A stretch of DNA of 37,613 bases from Pseudarthrobacter albicanus. GTDB taxonomy: Bacteria; Actinomycetota; Actinomycetes; Actinomycetales; Micrococcaceae. The position numbers and the translations under genes were made by a program. Under the pieces are notes generated by a model, which searched no databases, had not been told where the DNA came from, and saw only the letters and a program-made list of their open reading frames with translations. Shown in pieces: positions 33,011 to 37,613 of the stretch. How positions within the stretch are numbered: position 1 is the stretch's first letter; each line of letters opens with the position of its first letter. The stretch is from the NCBI RefSeq assembly GCF_018224015.1, contig NZ_JAGPOT010000037.1:1-37613 (forward strand), in the 5' to 3' direction.

Positions 33011-33035
33011 GTTGTGAGAGCAGTGCTCTCACAAC
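33011..33035. promoter_or_regulatory. TetR operator: perfect 25-bp palindrome
   Basis: GTTGTGAGAGCA, one central G, then the exact complement. It lies 15 bases upstream of the epimerase GTG and 83 bases before the tetR ATG. The core GAGCAGTGCTC recurs as GAGCGGTGCTC at 33066-33076, and a half-like GACAGTGCTC lies at 33086-33095, so the regulator may bind several sites. Confidence 0.75.
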
Positions 33036-33083
33036 AAGAATGGCGCCGATGCGAGGGGAAGTCAAGAGCGGTGCTCGCATTTG

Positions 33084-33111
33084 TTGACAGTGCTCTGCAT
33101 TGTGGAATGCT
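33084..33111 (+). promoter_or_regulatory. Possible promoter of the TetR gene (leaderless)
   Basis: TTGACA (33084-33089) and AATGCT (33106-33111, weak, 16-base spacer) would start transcription near 33118, the ATG itself. That fits the lack of a good ribosome site. The operator-like sequence GACAGTGCTC overlaps the -35. Confidence 0.4.
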
Positions 33112-33117
33112 GGAACC

Positions 33118-33870
33118 ATGCCCCCCGCGACAGCCAGCCCCGCGAAGCCCCGCACGCCCCGTGAGCGGGCGCGCGCCCGGACGGTTGCCGACATCATCCG
33201 GCTGGGCCGGGAGCACCTGGCGCTGCACGGGGCGGCGGCGCTGTCCCTCCGTGCGGTGGCACGGGATCTCGGTGTGGTCTCCTCCGCGGTGTACCGCTAC
33301 GTGGAGAACCGCGAGGAGCTGCTGACGCTGTTGCTGATCGACGCCTACGGCGAACTGGGCGACGAAGTGGATGCCGCCGTCGGCGCCCTGCCGGAAGGCG
33401 ACTTCGCCGGACGGTTCCGGGCGCTCGGACTGGCCGTCCGGAACTGGGCCTTGCGCGAGCCTGCCCGCTACGCCCTGCTGTTCGGCAGTCCGGTGCCCGG
33501 CTACCGCGCGCCGCCCGAGCGGACCACCGGCCCCGGAACCCGGGTCATCTACGCGCTGATGGCCATCTTCGACGGCGCCTACCGGGCAGGCCGGCTGACC
33601 GCGGCAGGCCACCCGGCCGCGGCCGTCGCGCCCACGCTGGGCCCGGGGCTGGCGGCGGACCTGGCGAAAATCCGGGCGGCACTGGGGCTTGCTGTCCCCG
33701 ATGCGCTGCTGGCGCGGGGGGCGCTGGTGTGGACCTCGCTGTTCGGTGCCATCAGCTTTGAGGTCTTCGGCCAGTATGGCCCGGACACTTTCGCCGCCCG
33801 TGACGAGCTCTTCGCCCACCATCTTGGTGTGCTGGAAGGCGTGGCAGGCCTTCCTGGCCAGGCCGCCTAG
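33118..33870 (+). CDS. TetR-family transcriptional regulator (WHG-type C-terminal domain)
   Basis: A 250-residue regulator. The N-terminal helix-turn-helix (about 20-65) contains AALSLRAVARDLGVVSSAVYRYVENREELL. The C-terminal ligand domain contains NWALREPARYALLFGSPVPGY, typical of the TetR_C_33/WHG group. It probably represses itself and the divergent epimerase gene through the palindrome at 33011-33035. I chose ATG 33118; an ATG at 33100 adds six residues with no better ribosome site. Confidence 0.87.
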   Translation: MPPATASPAKPRTPRERARARTVADIIRLGREHLALHGAAALSLRAVARDLGVVSSAVYRYVENREELLTLLLIDAYGELGDEVDAAVGALPEGDFAGRFRALGLAVRNWALREPARYALLFGSPVPGYRAPPERTTGPGTRVIYALMAIFDGAYRAGRLTAAGHPAAAVAPTLGPGLAADLAKIRAALGLAVPDALLARGALVWTSLFGAISFEVFGQYGPDTFAARDELFAHHLGVLEGVAGLPGQAA

Positions 33871-33966
33871 GCTGCGTCCCGGCGCCTCTGTTGCCTCCGC
33901 GCGGTGCTCGATAGACTGCCACTGCGCCCTCCCGGCGCGCCCGATGCTTCCAGGAAGGATCCGTCC

Positions 33967-34539
33967 ATGTCTGAAGAGAGCATGTCTGAAAACAGCGAGT
34001 TTGACCGCACGGCAGCAGAACAGCGGCGGGGCGCCACGCCGGTCCCCGCCGAACGCGCCCCCGCCGAACGCGCCGCCGCCGAACGCGCCGCCGCCGAACG
34101 CGCCGCCGCCGAAGCCGAGGACACAGAACCCGCCCCCGCCGAAGGCCAGTACGTCGAGGGCGACTACGGCACAGCGGGGGTGACCGGCGTGAATCCGCCC
34201 ACGGCCGCAGAGGGCGAATACCCCACCGGCGACTACGGCACGGCGGGCGTGGCAGGCACGGCGTCCGTCGGCGCCGAGGCCGGCGATTACCCTGCGGGCG
34301 ACTACGGCGCGGCCGGCGACGTCGGCGAGCCGGCCGCCGTCGGTGACGCCACCGTTGAGGAGCTGGCCCCCGCCGGGGAGCCGGCCCCCGCCGGGGAGCC
34401 GGCCGCCGTCGGCGACGCTGCCGCCGAAGAGGGCGAGTATCAGGAAGGCGACTACGGCGCCGCAGGAACCGCAGGAACGGCAGACACCCAGCGGGCAGAC
34501 CAGCGCCGCAGCGACAACACGGAAGTCGACGACATCTAG
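33967..34539 (+). CDS. Low-complexity acidic protein with GDYG repeats, unknown function
   Basis: A 190-residue protein not recognised as a known family. It has no signal peptide or membrane helix and is likely disordered. An N-terminal block of five (P/A)AERA-type pentads (about 26-50) forms a charged Ala-rich helix. It is followed by four copies of a roughly 16-residue unit, consensus (E/A)G(E/D/Q)YxxGDYGxAGxxG, at about 58, 80, 103 and 160, with PAGEP repeats between the last two. The C-terminus is charged (QRADQRRSDNTEVDDI). ATG 33967 has AGGAAGG at good distance. It lies upstream of the dnaK operon but is separated by a hairpin and HAIR operators, so it is probably its own unit. Codon bias supports a real gene. 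Confidence 0.7.
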   Translation: MSEESMSENSEFDRTAAEQRRGATPVPAERAPAERAAAERAAAERAAAEAEDTEPAPAEGQYVEGDYGTAGVTGVNPPTAAEGEYPTGDYGTAGVAGTASVGAEAGDYPAGDYGAAGDVGEPAAVGDATVEELAPAGEPAPAGEPAAVGDAAAEEGEYQEGDYGAAGTAGTADTQRADQRRSDNTEVDDI

Positions 34540-34556
34540 TCCACGCGAGGCATTCG

Positions 34557-34583
34557 CGCAGGGCGAACACCCGTCGCCCTGCG
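34557..34583 (+). terminator. Hairpin after the GDYG-repeat gene
   Basis: Perfect 10-base arms CGCAGGGCGA (34557-34566) and TCGCCCTGCG (34574-34583) with a 7-base loop, 18 bases after the stop. It lacks a T-run, as many high-GC terminators do. Confidence 0.6.
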
Positions 34584-34646
34584 GCTTCCGCCTGCGGAAT
34601 TCCGGGAAAAACGGCCGCTGGGACGGTCCTCCGGGCCGGCGCCGAT

Positions 34647-34677
34647 CCAGAGTTGAGTCACATCCACTCAACTCTGG
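34647..34677. promoter_or_regulatory. HAIR operator 1 for HspR
   Basis: The core TTGAGT-N7-ACTCAA (34653-34671) matches the HspR-associated inverted repeat (CTTGAGT-N7-ACTCAAG). The symmetry extends outward to 12-base perfect arms (CCAGAGTTGAGT at 34647-34658 and its complement at 34666-34677). It ends two bases before the -35 box. Confidence 0.88.
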
Positions 34678-34678
34678 A

Positions 34679-34706
34679 TTGACTTAAATCCGGCCCTGGG
34701 TAAAGT
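34679..34706 (+). promoter_or_regulatory. dnaK operon promoter
   Basis: TTGACT (34679-34684) and TAAAGT (34701-34706) with a 16-base spacer. HAIR 1 lies just upstream and HAIR 2 begins in the last base of the -10, a repression-ready layout. Confidence 0.7.
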
Positions 34707-34724
34707 TGAGTGTAGATCGCTCAA
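34706..34724. promoter_or_regulatory. HAIR operator 2 for HspR
   Basis: TTGAGT-N7-GCTCAA (34706-34724), one mismatch from the symmetric HAIR core. It covers the predicted transcription start region. Confidence 0.8.
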
Positions 34725-34789
34725 TCACGGCCGGACCTCCACGTCCGCAGCCAGACCCAGCAGGTTTCCCAGAAAGAAGGAAGCAACAT

Positions 34790-36652
<1,863 letters not shown>

Positions 36653-36654
36653 CC

Positions 36655-37329
36655 ATGCCCCATCACGGCAACGAAGACGAGCACAGTTCTTCCGAGAACC
36701 GGGGCCACGGTAACGAGCAGGAGAACGAGCCGCAGAAGCCGATCATCCACGACAACCGCAAGGTTGATCCGGAGACCGGCCAGGCCCGCCACCCTGACCA
36801 GGAGCGCGCCGCAGCAGGGGACTCCGGTTCAGGGGACGCGCTGTCCCAGGCCGAGGACATCCTCAACAGCGTTGAGGTGCCCGCCGCGGAATCGGTGGCC
36901 CAGGGTGCTGTCTCTGCCGAAGCGGAGGAGCTGAAGGACGATCTCCGCCGGCTGCAGGCCGAATACGTCAACTACCGCAGGCGCGTCGAACGCGACCGTG
37001 CCGTGGCAGGGGAGATGGCCGTCATCGGCGTCCTGAACTCGCTGCTCCCGGTACTGGACGACGTCGACGCCGCCCGCCAGCACGGTGACCTCGCCGACGG
37101 CCCGTTCGCCGCGATCGCCGCCAAGCTGGAGAACGCGCTGCAGACGTATGGCCTGGTGCGCATCAACGAGACCGGAGTGGAGTTCGACCCCACGATCCAC
37201 GAGGCCCTCATCCAGCAGCCCGGCGCGGACGTCGAGATCGACACCGTCAGCCAGGTCCTGCGCACGGGCTACAAGTCCGGTGACCGGGTGCTCAGGGCAG
37301 CACAGGTTATCGTCGCGGTACCCGCGTAA
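36655..37329 (+). CDS. grpE: Nucleotide exchange factor GrpE
   Basis: A 224-residue GrpE. A long, charged, disordered N-terminus (about 1-75) is followed by the coiled coil (LKDDLRRLQAEYVNYRRRVERDRAV) and the beta domain ending YGLVRINETGVEFDPTIHEALIQQ and GYKSGDRVLRAAQVIVA. It drives ADP release from DnaK. ATG 36655 is two bases after the dnaK stop, so translation is coupled, and the purine-rich GAAGAAGAGAAGAAG end of dnaK supplies the ribosome site. Confidence 0.97.
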   Translation: MPHHGNEDEHSSSENRGHGNEQENEPQKPIIHDNRKVDPETGQARHPDQERAAAGDSGSGDALSQAEDILNSVEVPAAESVAQGAVSAEAEELKDDLRRLQAEYVNYRRRVERDRAVAGEMAVIGVLNSLLPVLDDVDAARQHGDLADGPFAAIAAKLENALQTYGLVRINETGVEFDPTIHEALIQQPGADVEIDTVSQVLRTGYKSGDRVLRAAQVIVAVPA

Positions 37330-37343
37330 AGTGAGCTGACACA

Positions 37344-37460
37344 GCGCGAAGCGGGACATGGGCCCCGGGAGTGGCTTCGGGCCTGCCGGAGCGTGGTGGC
37401 TTGGTCCGCAAGGACCAAGCCACCACGCGAAGGGGCGGGGGCCCATGTCCCGCTTCGCGC
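37344..37460. repeat. Nested palindromes between grpE and dnaJ
   Basis: Outer arms of 23 bases are perfect complements (37344-37366, starting GCGCGAAGCGGGACATGGGC, and 37438-37460). Inside them lies a second hairpin with 16-base perfect arms (CGTGGTGGCTTGGTCC at 37392-37407 and its complement at 37412-37427) and a GCAA tetraloop. The whole fills most of the 163-base grpE-dnaJ gap. It could form a long structured RNA that partly stops or protects the transcript, or be a mobile REP-like element. Confidence 0.85.
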
Positions 37461-37492
37461 AACCCAAGCAAGACTTTTGAAAGGAAACGCCA

Positions 37493-37613
37493 TTGGCTAG
37501 CCAGGACTGGGTGGACAAGGACTTCTACAAGATCCTGGGTGTCGCCAAGGACGCTTCCGACGCCGACATCAAGAAGGCCTACCGGAAGCTCGCGCGGCAG
37601 CACCACCCGGATA
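37493..37613 (+). CDS. dnaJ: Chaperone DnaJ (N-terminal part, window ends)
   Basis: The first 40 residues are present: after a short MASQDWVDK leader comes the J domain start FYKILGV, helix [13 protein letters not shown] and HHPD, which contains the HPD motif needed to stimulate DnaK. The start is a TTG (37493); AAAGGAAA lies about nine bases upstream and no ATG or GTG is suitably placed. A TTG start in an operon led by ATG genes suggests lower output of DnaJ. The rest lies outside the window. Confidence 0.93.
   Translation, partial: MASQDWVDKDFYKILGVAKDASDADIKKAYRKLARQHHPD

Overview
The window is about 37.6 kb of high-GC DNA with strong G/C bias at third codon positions. Mycothiol-type formaldehyde metabolism, a phenylpropanoid (phd-like) cluster of the kind known from Corynebacterium, and a dnaK operon under HspR-type HAIR operators point to a soil actinobacterium, most likely a Micrococcaceae member of the Arthrobacter/Pseudarthrobacter group. 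No tRNA, rRNA, CRISPR array, transposase or phage gene was seen. The sequence looks like ordinary, catabolically rich chromosome.

Region 1 (1-6051) reads as a creatine/N-methyl-compound utilisation locus. An MFS transporter and a creatinase run rightward. The S-(hydroxymethyl)mycothiol dehydrogenase gene mscR and its metallo-beta-lactamase-fold partner run leftward. An IclR regulator follows. Creatinase yields sarcosine and urea; oxidation of sarcosine releases formaldehyde, which the mycothiol enzymes would remove. The divergent intergenic region (2073-2466) carries two good promoters and repeated TTGC-N7-GCAA palindromes, suggesting one regulator controls both arms.

Region 2 (6119-10295) holds a PucR-type regulator, an NCS1 nucleobase-family permease and a PuuE/cyclic-imidase-like member of the polysaccharide deacetylase superfamily. 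This is probably a small uptake-and-hydrolysis unit for a purine, hydantoin or imide type compound. It ends at a 27-bp-arm inverted repeat.

Region 3 (10433-16166) carries housekeeping genes: pabC-like lyase, cardiolipin synthase, a P-loop kinase fused to aminodeoxychorismate synthase component I, and a prephenate dehydratase of the alphaproteobacterial sequence type.

Region 4 (16238-23689) matches the phd gene set: the MarR repressor phdR diverges from phdB-phdC-phdD-phdE-phdT-phdA. Together these would activate a phenylpropanoid acid as its CoA thioester, shorten the side chain by beta-oxidation-like steps and release a benzoate. Two TTGA-N5-TCAA palindromes, one on each side of the divergent promoter region, are candidate PhdR sites.

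Region 5 (23744-33870) is mixed. It has a LysE exporter, an SCO1664-family protein with a histidine phosphatase, an AAA ATPase/VWA pair, a RibD-C/DHFR-like reductase, a secreted PepSY-like protein, a methyltransferase, and a divergent NAD(P)-epimerase/TetR pair around a perfect 25-bp operator.

Region 6 (33967-37613) begins with a low-complexity protein built on GDYG repeats. The heat-shock operon dnaK-grpE-dnaJ follows, with two HAIR operators flanking and overlapping its promoter and a nested palindrome between grpE and dnaJ. The window ends inside dnaJ.
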